From assembly GCA_045577175.1 (NCBI GenBank), contig JAZNHT010000054.1, positions 1 through 64,000 on the forward strand: a stretch of DNA of 64,000 bases. The letters are read 5' to 3'. Shown here one piece after another: positions 57,410-64,000 of this stretch. A program made the position numbers and the translations under genes. Under the pieces are notes generated by a model. It saw only the letters and a list, made by a program, of their open reading frames with translations, searched no databases and had not been told where the DNA came from. Origin of the DNA: SIG701 sp045577175. GTDB lineage: Bacteria; Bacillota; Clostridia; Oscillospirales; CAG-272. Every line of letters starts with the position of its first letter. Position 1 is the stretch's first letter.

Positions 57410-57907
57410 GTGAAAAAAACTAAACTGGTTTCGTTTCTTTGTATACTGACCGCCGTGTTGCTTCTTCTCCCTGCATGCGGAGAGAAGCCTGTGACGTACA
57501 GAACAGACGCGACCGCGCAGGACATTATTGACAACTGTGCCGTCTCGCTTGAGTGCTGTTCGCTTCTGAATCCCGTTGATGAGGACTATCTGACGTACCG
57601 TATGAAGCTGGATGCCTCCGCAGCCGACAGTTATGCCGTTTACGTGCAGAACGCAGGCTCATCTCTTGATGAAATCGGCATATTCCGCGCCACGGACGAA
57701 GATACCGCCGCCCTTGAGACAATGGTGCAAACATATCTCAAAAACCGCAACGATGAATGGACGGGGATGTATCTCGTGGAAGAATATCCGAAGCTGCGGG
57801 ATGCGGAATACCGCGTAATCGGCAAATATGTTGTGTACGGCATCCTTTCCGAGGAGGACAAGGCAACCTTCTTTGAGGGAGTAGATGCGTATCTGAAATC
57901 AGAATAA
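57410..57907 (+). CDS. DUF4358-domain lipoprotein
   Basis: A 165-residue lipoprotein with signal peptide and lipobox ending LLLPACG. The DUF4358 region (DIIDNCAVSLE, ADSYAVYVQNAGSSLDEIGIFRA, YVVYGILSEE) is found in clostridial lipoproteins of unknown function, often beside acyltransferase or SGNH genes. The GTG at 57410 has AGAGGT 6 bases upstream; the ATG at 57395 overlaps the SGNH stop and is the alternative. A terminator follows. Confidence 0.82.
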   Translation: MKKTKLVSFLCILTAVLLLLPACGEKPVTYRTDATAQDIIDNCAVSLECCSLLNPVDEDYLTYRMKLDASAADSYAVYVQNAGSSLDEIGIFRATDEDTAALETMVQTYLKNRNDEWTGMYLVEEYPKLRDAEYRVIGKYVVYGILSEEDKATFFEGVDAYLKSE

Positions 57908-57917
57908 AGAAACAAAA

Positions 57918-57949
57918 ACAAACGCCGTCGGCTGAGCCGACTGCGTTTT
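57918..57949. terminator. bidirectional terminator after the DUF4358 gene
   Basis: An imperfect GC-rich stem (AAACGC/GCGTTT flanking GTCGGC/GCCGAC, one mismatch) with a TGA loop, T-tract downstream. It lies between convergent genes. Confidence 0.75.
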
Positions 57950-57952
57950 CCG

Positions 57953-59296
57953 TTAGTGAATCTCAAGCGCACCGACGGTGTAGTACTGACCGTTTCTCGG
58001 TGCATCCGTGCAGAAATAAATCATGGGGATATTTTCATTGTAAATTGCAATCTCAATAGTATAAGAGCCTGTCTTTATATCCTCGGGCAGGCTGAAAACA
58101 AATCTGTTTGCAGATTTACCGGGCATCCATTTCATAATATCGGCGTCGGTTTCAAACTCGTATGAGCCGTTCTCGCCTTTCAGACGAACATGAAGCGGAA
58201 GACGGCGGTAGATCGGCGCTACACCGACGTTATCAACGCCGAGCTTCAACTCGATCTCATCGCCGGCAGAAGCAGTATCGGGATATTTGAAATAGTCGAT
58301 TGCATAGTGATACCCCATACGGCTGATCCAGTACTCCACCTTTTCCTTCCACTCGTACGGAATCGGAATTGATTTCGGATTGAAGGAGCTGATGTGCCAA
58401 TTCAGCGTGATCTGGATGATCTCATCGATGTCCCAGCCCTGACGCTTCCACTCACAAAGCCACCAGAAGGATTCAAAAGAAATCGGACCGTACATCCATG
58501 CGTCCATGTGATTTTCGAAATCACTGACATACTTTCTGTATATATGACTCGGTTCACCCAATCCGTCACCGCGCAGACCGATCGGAATTGTTGTACGCAT
58601 CGCATCGGAAAGATACGCTTTTGCACTCTGACCGATCAAGCGCGTTTCCTTGAAAACCTCCGTGTGAATGTTATAAAGAACCTGCAAATCCTCGTCGGGA
58701 TAGAGCTCAAGTTTGTGCCCCTCTCCCCACGCTCCCGGGAGAGAGATGTCAAACGTATCGAGGACGGGATCGCTGTCAAAACGCTCACCGAATGCGCGGA
58801 CTGCTTCGCCGTACAGCTTCAGAAACAACGGATCGGTGGGCGAATCCTTGACACGCTTTCCGGCAGGACGCTCGGGGCACGGGATCATCTCCTTCAGCCA
58901 ATCGGGCACGTCATCAAGCTCACGCGTGCTGTGAGCAATGAGGCGAAACGCTACCGTCTGACCGTGCGCGCGTGCCTTATCGAGGATGTCCTGCACGAAC
59001 TGATAGTTGTACTCGCCGCGCTTCGGCTCAAATTCCTTCCAAAGGAAACGGATATACACGATCGACGTATCCTCGGGATACCATCCTTCATTCCAGCCGT
59101 CCTGCGGAACCCATTCGGGAACGGGATAACACTCGACGTCCTCCGTCTCACACATATTGTTCTCGGGTTTTACGACACGGTCGGAGTAAATTTTTTCTCC
59201 GCGGAAGTGCTGGAAAGAGCAGATACCGATATACGGATTCTGCGCCTCTTCCTTTTGGTATTTGTAATACCGTGTTTCGTTTGCCTTTCTCAGCAT
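57953..59296 (-). CDS. DUF4832-like glycosidase-fold protein
   Basis: A 447-residue cytoplasmic protein with a TIM-barrel-like first 330 residues and a C-terminal beta-sandwich (PDTASAGDEIELKLGVDN). It resembles DUF4832 and GH42-type proteins. Motifs seen are IVYIRFLWKEFEPKRGEYNYQF (typical barrel start, WxxxEP-like), LDTFDISLPGAWGEGHKLEL (possible catalytic acidic pair D/E) and WMYGPISFESFW. No signal peptide. AAGGAGG precedes the ATG at 59296. The substrate is unknown; it is possibly a glycoside hydrolase. It is 10 bases after ygjV and shares its operon. Confidence 0.7.
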   Translation of the reverse strand: MLRKANETRYYKYQKEEAQNPYIGICSFQHFRGEKIYSDRVVKPENNMCETEDVECYPVPEWVPQDGWNEGWYPEDTSIVYIRFLWKEFEPKRGEYNYQFVQDILDKARAHGQTVAFRLIAHSTRELDDVPDWLKEMIPCPERPAGKRVKDSPTDPLFLKLYGEAVRAFGERFDSDPVLDTFDISLPGAWGEGHKLELYPDEDLQVLYNIHTEVFKETRLIGQSAKAYLSDAMRTTIPIGLRGDGLGEPSHIYRKYVSDFENHMDAWMYGPISFESFWWLCEWKRQGWDIDEIIQITLNWHISSFNPKSIPIPYEWKEKVEYWISRMGYHYAIDYFKYPDTASAGDEIELKLGVDNVGVAPIYRRLPLHVRLKGENGSYEFETDADIMKWMPGKSANRFVFSLPEDIKTGSYTIEIAIYNENIPMIYFCTDAPRNGQYYTVGALEIH

Positions 59297-59306
59297 AAGT
59301 GCCTCC

Positions 59307-59849
59307 TTATTTTTCAAATCCGTCTTTTCGGTAACGGATAAAAGATACAATGACAGAACACATCATGAAAGCCTCGCACAGAATCCCGCCGAGGGAGAAA
59401 TTGAAGATATTATGAAAAATCCACGACGGAGAGGATGCAAGAAGCTGTCCGAGGCGGATATGTTTGCCGTTTCCGAGCCACATAAGAACGGTCATAATGA
59501 CAAGCGTAATAAACGGAACAACGGACAGCACGATCTGAAACGGCAGATTTGAGACAGCCGGATCACGGCAAAGAAAGAACAGCGAAACACCGAGAGCAAT
59601 TGTATACAGCACGTTTATAAGAGAAACGCGCCATATCTTTCGGTCATTTTGGGAAAGCAGCAGACCGCGCACAAGGTTTGTCAGATTATAAAGCGCACCC
59701 GCCCATGCGCCGATCAGAATGAAGTTAACAAAAAACATCAGTCCGCCGATCGCCTGCCACAAAAACACTCTTTTATTATTTTTCTCCTGATAGGAATACA
59801 CGTTAAGAAGCATTCCGAAAATGCCCGCGACTTGCGCAATAATTTCCAT
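59307..59849 (-). CDS. YgjV-family membrane protein
   Basis: A 180-residue membrane protein of the YgjV type with about five to six hydrophobic segments and the motif LLNVYSYQEKNNKRVFLWQ and FVNFILIGAWAGALYNLTNLVRG. The function of the family is unknown. It has its own promoter (TTGCTA-17-TACAAT) and reads into the DUF4832-like gene after 10 bases. Confidence 0.82.
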   Translation of the reverse strand: MEIIAQVAGIFGMLLNVYSYQEKNNKRVFLWQAIGGLMFFVNFILIGAWAGALYNLTNLVRGLLLSQNDRKIWRVSLINVLYTIALGVSLFFLCRDPAVSNLPFQIVLSVVPFITLVIMTVLMWLGNGKHIRLGQLLASSPSWIFHNIFNFSLGGILCEAFMMCSVIVSFIRYRKDGFEK

Positions 59850-59878
59850 ACGTTCCGCCCTTTTTGTTTAGTCATGCC

Positions 59879-59907
59879 ATTGTAGCATAAAAACGTTCAA
59901 ATAGCAA
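59879..59907 (-). promoter_or_regulatory. sigma-A promoter of the ygjV operon
   Basis: On the minus strand TTGCTA (59902-59907) lies 17 bases upstream of TACAAT (59879-59884). Confidence 0.65.
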
Positions 59908-59918
59908 GTGAATTTTCA

Positions 59919-59954
59919 AAAAAGAAAGCCCTCCCGTAAGGAAAGGCTTTTTTT
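59919..59954. terminator. terminator after the zinc alcohol dehydrogenase
   Basis: AAAGCC and GGCTTT arms with partly paired interior and a CGTAA loop, with A-rich and T-rich tails; it separates the alcohol dehydrogenase from the ygjV operon on the minus strand. Confidence 0.65.
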
Positions 59955-59959
59955 ATAAA

Positions 59960-61225
59960 TTATGCAATAGGCTTTGCGTTTGCGAGGAGGTACTTCTCCG
60001 CCTCCGTGCTCCACAGACCGTTGTTTGCCTTGACGAGCTTTGCAAGCTCTGCAAGCATCGGATCGTCCTTACCCATCTCCTCCAGATCGGAGAGAGCAAT
60101 CAGAGGCAGGCTGATCTGGTTATAGATCATTTTCTTACCGCCAGGGATCTTCGGGAGGTTCAAGGTCGTCTCGGCAACCGCATCCAGACCGCCGATATGG
60201 GTGACAAGTGCGGCAGGATTCAGTCTGCCGGAAGAAAACATGGCGACTGCATCGCGCATATCGTTCGTATTTCCTGCGTTCGTGCCGACAACGTGCGTTG
60301 CGTTATAGTGGACATTAAAGAAGTTGAACTCTGCCTTGAACTGGCTGTTCGTCGGACCTGCGAAGAAGTTGAGGCATCCGTCGTATGCGAGAATGGCATC
60401 CGCCTGCTCGACAACCGGCTTAACGGGCGCAAAGCAGATGACATCGTTATAGCCGGTACCGCCGGTCAGCTCGCGGAGCGTGGCAACCGGATCGTCCACC
60501 TTACCGGTATTGACGTAATGGAGCTCAATACCCTGCTCTTTTGCGTGCTCTACCGTAAAGATGCTTGCCGCACGGTCAAGGCGATCCTGGTCAATATCGG
60601 TAATAACAAGCAGGCTCGGCTTCACATCGGCATGGATTGCGCAGTCGATAGCGGCAAGTCCCATGGGACCGACGGACGCAAGAAGTGCCATCTTACCGCC
60701 CTCAACGATACCCATTTTGTGCTCGTAGCAACCGGCCTTGGTGTGGTACATCGCCTTATACGTACCGATTACACAGCTGTAAGGCTCCGCAAGCGAGCCG
60801 TAAAAATACGTATCGGAATCGTACTTGAGGAGGCAGTCGCTGAGCAGTGTCTCAATCGGAATATTCGCATACTGCGTGTCGCCGCCGCACTCGGCGTAGG
60901 AGTAGCCGGGCGCGAGAAGCGATCCCTTATAATAATGTGCCGGCTGGATGGAAAATTTATCGCCGGGCTTATACTTGTGCTTCCAGTTTTCGCCGACCTC
61001 GACGATCTCGCCGCAAAATTCATGACCGACGATAATGGGGTGATCGGCAACGTCATTCGGAACACGCTTGTGATCCTCGCCCTCGACGGCTGCCTTGTAG
61101 GTGCTCATGCAAAGAGAATCGGAGATTACTTTTACGCGCACGCCGTCGGGACCGATGTCGGACAGCTCAAACTCGTCCAGACGCAGATCCATCTTGCCGT
61201 GCAGGCGGACTGCTTTTGTTTTCAT
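59960..61225 (-). CDS. zinc-binding medium-chain alcohol dehydrogenase (SorE-like)
   Basis: A 421-residue MDR-family dehydrogenase. Zinc-binding and structural features include GHEFCGEIVEVGENW near residue 70, a Rossmann fold around ALLASVGPMGLAAIDCAIH, and a long C-terminal extension. Length and order resemble L-sorbose-1-phosphate reductase (SorE) and related polyol-phosphate enzymes. AAGGAG lies 8 bases before the ATG at 61225. It is third in an operon with an SDR and a PHP-domain protein, and no sugar transporter is in sight. Confidence 0.82.
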   Translation of the reverse strand: MKTKAVRLHGKMDLRLDEFELSDIGPDGVRVKVISDSLCMSTYKAAVEGEDHKRVPNDVADHPIIVGHEFCGEIVEVGENWKHKYKPGDKFSIQPAHYYKGSLLAPGYSYAECGGDTQYANIPIETLLSDCLLKYDSDTYFYGSLAEPYSCVIGTYKAMYHTKAGCYEHKMGIVEGGKMALLASVGPMGLAAIDCAIHADVKPSLLVITDIDQDRLDRAASIFTVEHAKEQGIELHYVNTGKVDDPVATLRELTGGTGYNDVICFAPVKPVVEQADAILAYDGCLNFFAGPTNSQFKAEFNFFNVHYNATHVVGTNAGNTNDMRDAVAMFSSGRLNPAALVTHIGGLDAVAETTLNLPKIPGGKKMIYNQISLPLIALSDLEEMGKDDPMLAELAKLVKANNGLWSTEAEKYLLANAKPIA

Positions 61226-61244
61226 AGGGGGTACTCCTTCAAAA

Positions 61245-62426
61245 TTATTTATAGGATTTTTCGCGCTCGACAAGCTCCCACGCCTTCTTGACAAGGTGGG
61301 TAAACTGCGGCAGCGCAAGCTGCGGACAGATCATGCTCTGACGGGAGGAATTGACGTCCTCGCCGGAGATTTCCTGCATACCGTGCTGACGGCAGAGCTT
61401 CTGGAGTCTTTCGATCTGCGCAGGCGTGTTGCGCGCGGGCATATACGTAATCGCACGGACGCCCTCGCTCTTCAAAACCTCGATCAGCTCGTCAAGGAAA
61501 TCGTCCTCGAATTTAGCGGCTTTCTTGTCACCCGTGACGGAATTTGTAACATCACCGAGGTACGGATAGCAAAGGATCGCACCGACCTCGTCGGCGAGCT
61601 TGACAATCTCGGCAAGAGGCAGGCACTCGTCCGTGGCAGGGATATAAATTTTCTCGACAAGCTGTGCCTTGAGCACGCCGAGGAGATCGTACAGAAGATG
61701 CGGATTTTCGGGATCGGAAAGCTGTGCCGTCTGCTTTTCGGAAAGCGGCAGATGGAGATTGTTCTTTACAAACTCCGCGCACTTCTCCTTACCGCAGATG
61801 CTGACGATCTTCACGCTGAGCGCGTACAGAAGATGACGCTCGGTAATCGATCCGCCGACGGCAAAATTGGACAGCGGCACGACATCCGCCTCGAAATCAA
61901 GCTCAATGCCATACTGACGCATCAGATCGTTAATGTTGGCGAGCATTTTGCGGTTGCGGATATTGCGCTTCTCACGGAGAGGCGCAAACACCGCCTGCAA
62001 GCGTGCAAATCCGGGCGCAGGCACGCTGTGGATCGCCATATAAGCAACGCCTGCCTGGTCGGGATTGTTGACCTTACGCCCTGCCAGTGCGGTATCCGCA
62101 AGGCTGACACGGCACTCCATGCCGCACGTAGTGCCGATGCCGGCAATTTCACCGGCTTTACGGAACTCTTCTGCACCGCCGATGCTGTCATGGTCCATGA
62201 TACCTGCCGTTTCCAGTCCCTCGGCACGTGCCATATAGACAGCGGCGGTGGGAGAATACGGCGAAAACGAATAAATCGTATGGATATGGTTGTTGGCAAA
62301 CTCGGGTTTCACCTCAGGCTTGACCGACTCCTCTGCAAGAATCTTTTTCAGATTCGCGAGACGCTCGGCGGGATCGTCCACGTTCAGAAGCGCGAGCTCC
62401 TTTTGCAATTCTATGTACTTACTCAT
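61245..62426 (-). CDS. PHP-domain protein in a polyol-type operon
   Basis: A 393-residue protein with PHP-type motifs NNHIHTIYSFSPYSP (HxH near residues 47-49), GIMDHDSIGGAEEF and a C-terminal segment ISGEDVNSS. PHP proteins are metal-dependent phosphatases. It lies between an SDR and a zinc dehydrogenase with short gaps, so a phosphatase or aldolase-like step in a sugar pathway is inferred, not shown. GAGGA precedes the ATG. Confidence 0.75.
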   Translation of the reverse strand: MSKYIELQKELALLNVDDPAERLANLKKILAEESVKPEVKPEFANNHIHTIYSFSPYSPTAAVYMARAEGLETAGIMDHDSIGGAEEFRKAGEIAGIGTTCGMECRVSLADTALAGRKVNNPDQAGVAYMAIHSVPAPGFARLQAVFAPLREKRNIRNRKMLANINDLMRQYGIELDFEADVVPLSNFAVGGSITERHLLYALSVKIVSICGKEKCAEFVKNNLHLPLSEKQTAQLSDPENPHLLYDLLGVLKAQLVEKIYIPATDECLPLAEIVKLADEVGAILCYPYLGDVTNSVTGDKKAAKFEDDFLDELIEVLKSEGVRAITYMPARNTPAQIERLQKLCRQHGMQEISGEDVNSSRQSMICPQLALPQFTHLVKKAWELVEREKSYK

Positions 62427-62437
62427 GCTGTCCTCAC

Positions 62438-63310
62438 TCAGTTCAGCATGGTCTGACCGCCGGAAACGGGGATTGCCTGACCGGTCTCATACGTCTGCTC
62501 AACGCAGTAGAATACAGCCTTTGCGACATCCACAGGCGTGCATCCGCGGCGGATCGGAGACTTGGAGAGGTAGAAATTCTTGACATCCTCCACCGTCTTT
62601 GCACCGGGAACCTTGCCTGCATTCAGATACTGCACGAACAGTCCCTTCTCGGGATCGGACCACAAGGGACCGTCGTAGAAGTTTCCGGGGCAGATCGCGT
62701 TGACCTTGATCTGATAATCGACAAGCTCAAGGGCAAAGCTCTGCGTAAGACCGATACCGCCGAATTTACTGCCGGCGTATGCAAAGTTGTTCTTCGAGCC
62801 GACGAGACCGGATTTGGAGTTGACCTGGATGATGTCGTACCATGCATCCGGATCTGCCTCATGCTGTGCCTTCATGATGTCGGAAGCGGACTTCACACAG
62901 TTGAAATAACCGTGATAGTTGACCTTCGTAACGAAATCAAACTGCGCAGGCGTGAGCTCCTCAAGGCTTCCTGCTTTGGCAACGCCTGCGTTTGCGACAA
63001 ACACATCGATACCGCCGAATTTCTCAACGGTACGGATAACAAGCTCCTCCACGGATTCGGGAGAGCCGACGTCCACCTTGATGCCGACCGCGCGCTCACC
63101 GAGCGTTGCGGCAGATTTCTGCGCGAGCTCTTCGTTGATGTCGGCAAGAACGACGCTTGCGCCCTCGCGGTACAGTTCCTCAGCAATACCGTAGCCGAAG
63201 CCCTGCGCACCGCCCGTTACGACGGCGATTTTTCCGCCGAGACGTCCGGGAACGGACGGTCTGACGTGTACATTCTTTTTAGCGAGCTCTTTTGCTTCTG
63301 CAAGATTCAT
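62438..63310 (-). CDS. short-chain dehydrogenase (sorbitol-6-phosphate dehydrogenase-like)
   Basis: A 290-residue SDR enzyme. The cofactor loop is VVTGGAQGFGYGIAEELYREGASVVLAD, with NAG at residues near 105 and the catalytic S-Y-K triad as VNSKSGLVGSK and YAGSKFG. It resembles sorbitol-6-phosphate 2-dehydrogenases (SrlD-like), but the specificity is inferred. It starts with GAGGAAGTGC upstream of the ATG and leads the operon. A strong promoter lies before it. Confidence 0.85.
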   Translation of the reverse strand: MNLAEAKELAKKNVHVRPSVPGRLGGKIAVVTGGAQGFGYGIAEELYREGASVVLADINEELAQKSAATLGERAVGIKVDVGSPESVEELVIRTVEKFGGIDVFVANAGVAKAGSLEELTPAQFDFVTKVNYHGYFNCVKSASDIMKAQHEADPDAWYDIIQVNSKSGLVGSKNNFAYAGSKFGGIGLTQSFALELVDYQIKVNAICPGNFYDGPLWSDPEKGLFVQYLNAGKVPGAKTVEDVKNFYLSKSPIRRGCTPVDVAKAVFYCVEQTYETGQAIPVSGGQTMLN

Positions 63311-63380
63311 AAAAGCACTTCCTCTCTGCGGTTAAAAATCCAATATTTTCGGCAGTGACTGCCAAATTATCACATATATC

Positions 63381-63409
63381 ATTATACTACAAAAGGAAAT
63401 TAGTGTCAA
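63381..63409 (-). promoter_or_regulatory. sigma-A promoter of the SDR-PHP-dehydrogenase operon
   Basis: On the minus strand a consensus TTGACA (63404-63409) is followed after 17 bases by TATAAT (63381-63386). Confidence 0.85.
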
Positions 63410-63502
63410 GCGATGTTTGCAAATTGCCGCCTTTTCGGCACAGTGATACATAATGCGTCCGCAAGGCGGCAGAATAATGGCAAAAACATCTCGGAGGGAC
63501 TT

Positions 63503-64000
63503 ATGTGTACAGCAATCAGCACGTGCGGTGAACGCCACTTGTTCGGGCGCACGCTTGATCTTGAAATCTCATACGGTGAGAGTGTGATTCTTGCGCCGCG
63601 GCGGTATGGGCTTACGTTTCGGCACGAATCGCCGGCAAAAGAGCACGCTGCCCTCCTCGGCATCGGGATCGCGAAAGACGGCGTGCCGCTGTACTATGAC
63701 GCAGTAAACGAGCACGGTTTGTGTGCGGCGGCGCTCAATTTCCCGAAAAATGCGGTATATCGCCCGTATCGGGAAGGACAGCGGAATCTTGCATCGTTTG
63801 AGGTGATTCCGTATGTTTTGTCTCACTGCCGCACGGTGGCGGAAGCCGAAAACATTTCGCGCGGCACGAATATCACGGACGATGCGTTCTCCGCCGAGAT
63901 GCAGCCGTCACCTCTGCACTGGATTTTTGCGGATGAGGATCGGTGCATCACGCTTGAATCGGTGGAAGACGGTATGCATCTCTACGAAAACCGATTCGGG
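63503..64000 (+). CDS. choloylglycine/bile salt hydrolase-like protein (cut by window end)
   Basis: The first 166 codons of an Ntn-hydrolase of the choloylglycine hydrolase family; the reading frame is open to the last base of the window. It starts MCTAISTCGE, so removal of Met would expose the nucleophile Cys2. Arg16 and Asp19 (FGRTLDLEISYGE) and Asn79 (ALNF) match bile salt hydrolases; penicillin V acylases have a tyrosine in place of Asn79. No signal peptide. GGAGGG lies 5 bases before the ATG. The rest of the gene is beyond the window, so length and remaining residues (Asn about 170, Arg about 225) cannot be checked. Confidence 0.88.
   Translation, partial: MCTAISTCGERHLFGRTLDLEISYGESVILAPRRYGLTFRHESPAKEHAALLGIGIAKDGVPLYYDAVNEHGLCAAALNFPKNAVYRPYREGQRNLASFEVIPYVLSHCRTVAEAENISRGTNITDDAFSAEMQPSPLHWIFADEDRCITLESVEDGMHLYENRFG

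Overview
The window reads as chromosomal DNA of an anaerobic, fermentative member of the Clostridia (Bacillota), probably gut-associated. The reasons are an electron-bifurcating [FeFe]-hydrogenase cluster, L-lactate dehydrogenase, a long Alu-type SRP RNA next to dnaX, the nusB-xseAB-ispA-tlyA-nadK-argR-recN order, a SleL-like LysM/GH18 hydrolase (which suggests sporulation) and a bile-salt-hydrolase-like gene at the right edge. Coding density is high. Gaps are short and carry clear sigma-A promoters (17-bp spacers), perfect terminator hairpins and strong GGAGG ribosome binding sites. I found no tRNA, rRNA, CRISPR array or intact insertion sequence. The first ~140 bases look like the right end of an IS200/IS605-type element.

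Layout. 1-4.2 kb (+): possible IS end, a small flavodoxin-like protein, ylxM-ffh-rpsP-khpA, then ldh. 4.2-5.4 kb (-): Gfo/Idh/MocA oxidoreductase. 5.5-14.8 kb (-): one long operon, read from 14.7 kb downwards: mrp, hydC, DRTGG protein, RsbW-like ATPase, an atypical (sensory-type) [FeFe] hydrogenase, second DRTGG protein, PHP phosphoesterase, second GHKL ATPase, [2Fe-2S] ferredoxin, hydB, hydA. This is the most interesting part of the window: a hydrogenase machine with a signalling module in its middle that is poorly characterised as far as I know. 15.0-24.3 kb (-): ruvC, rRNA methyltransferase, ecfA-ecfA-ecfT, truA, a membrane propeller protein, cvpA, clpE. 24.5-30.0 kb (+): DUF951, YfhO, ruvA, ruvB, radC. 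30.0-34.3 kb (-): recR, ybaB, dnaX, SRP RNA, eno. 34.5-35.8 kb (+): LysM/GH18 enzyme. 35.8-54.6 kb (-): DUF4430 lipoprotein, PBP1A, dnaE, whiA, murB, HAD phosphatase, tyrS, recN, argR, nadK, tlyA, divergent PAP2, ispA, xseB, xseA, M22 TsaD-like protein, nusB. 54.8-57.9 kb (+): secreted M23 peptidase, membrane protein, SGNH hydrolase, DUF4358 lipoprotein. 57.9-63.3 kb (-): DUF4832-like protein, YgjV, then an operon of SDR, PHP protein and zinc alcohol dehydrogenase. 63.5-64.0 kb (+): truncated choloylglycine hydrolase.

How it fits together. Fermentative redox balance is served by ldh (pyruvate to lactate) and HydABC (H2 from NADH plus reduced ferredoxin). The embedded atypical hydrogenase, GHKL ATPases, DRTGG and PHP proteins plausibly sense H2 or redox state. 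The rest is mostly housekeeping: protein targeting (ffh with its SRP RNA in the same window), recombination (ruvABC, radC, recR, recN, xseAB), replication (dnaX, dnaE), cell wall (PBP1A, murB, ispA) and surface proteins. Start codons were chosen from ribosome binding sites; GTG or TTG starts are noted where they decide the call.
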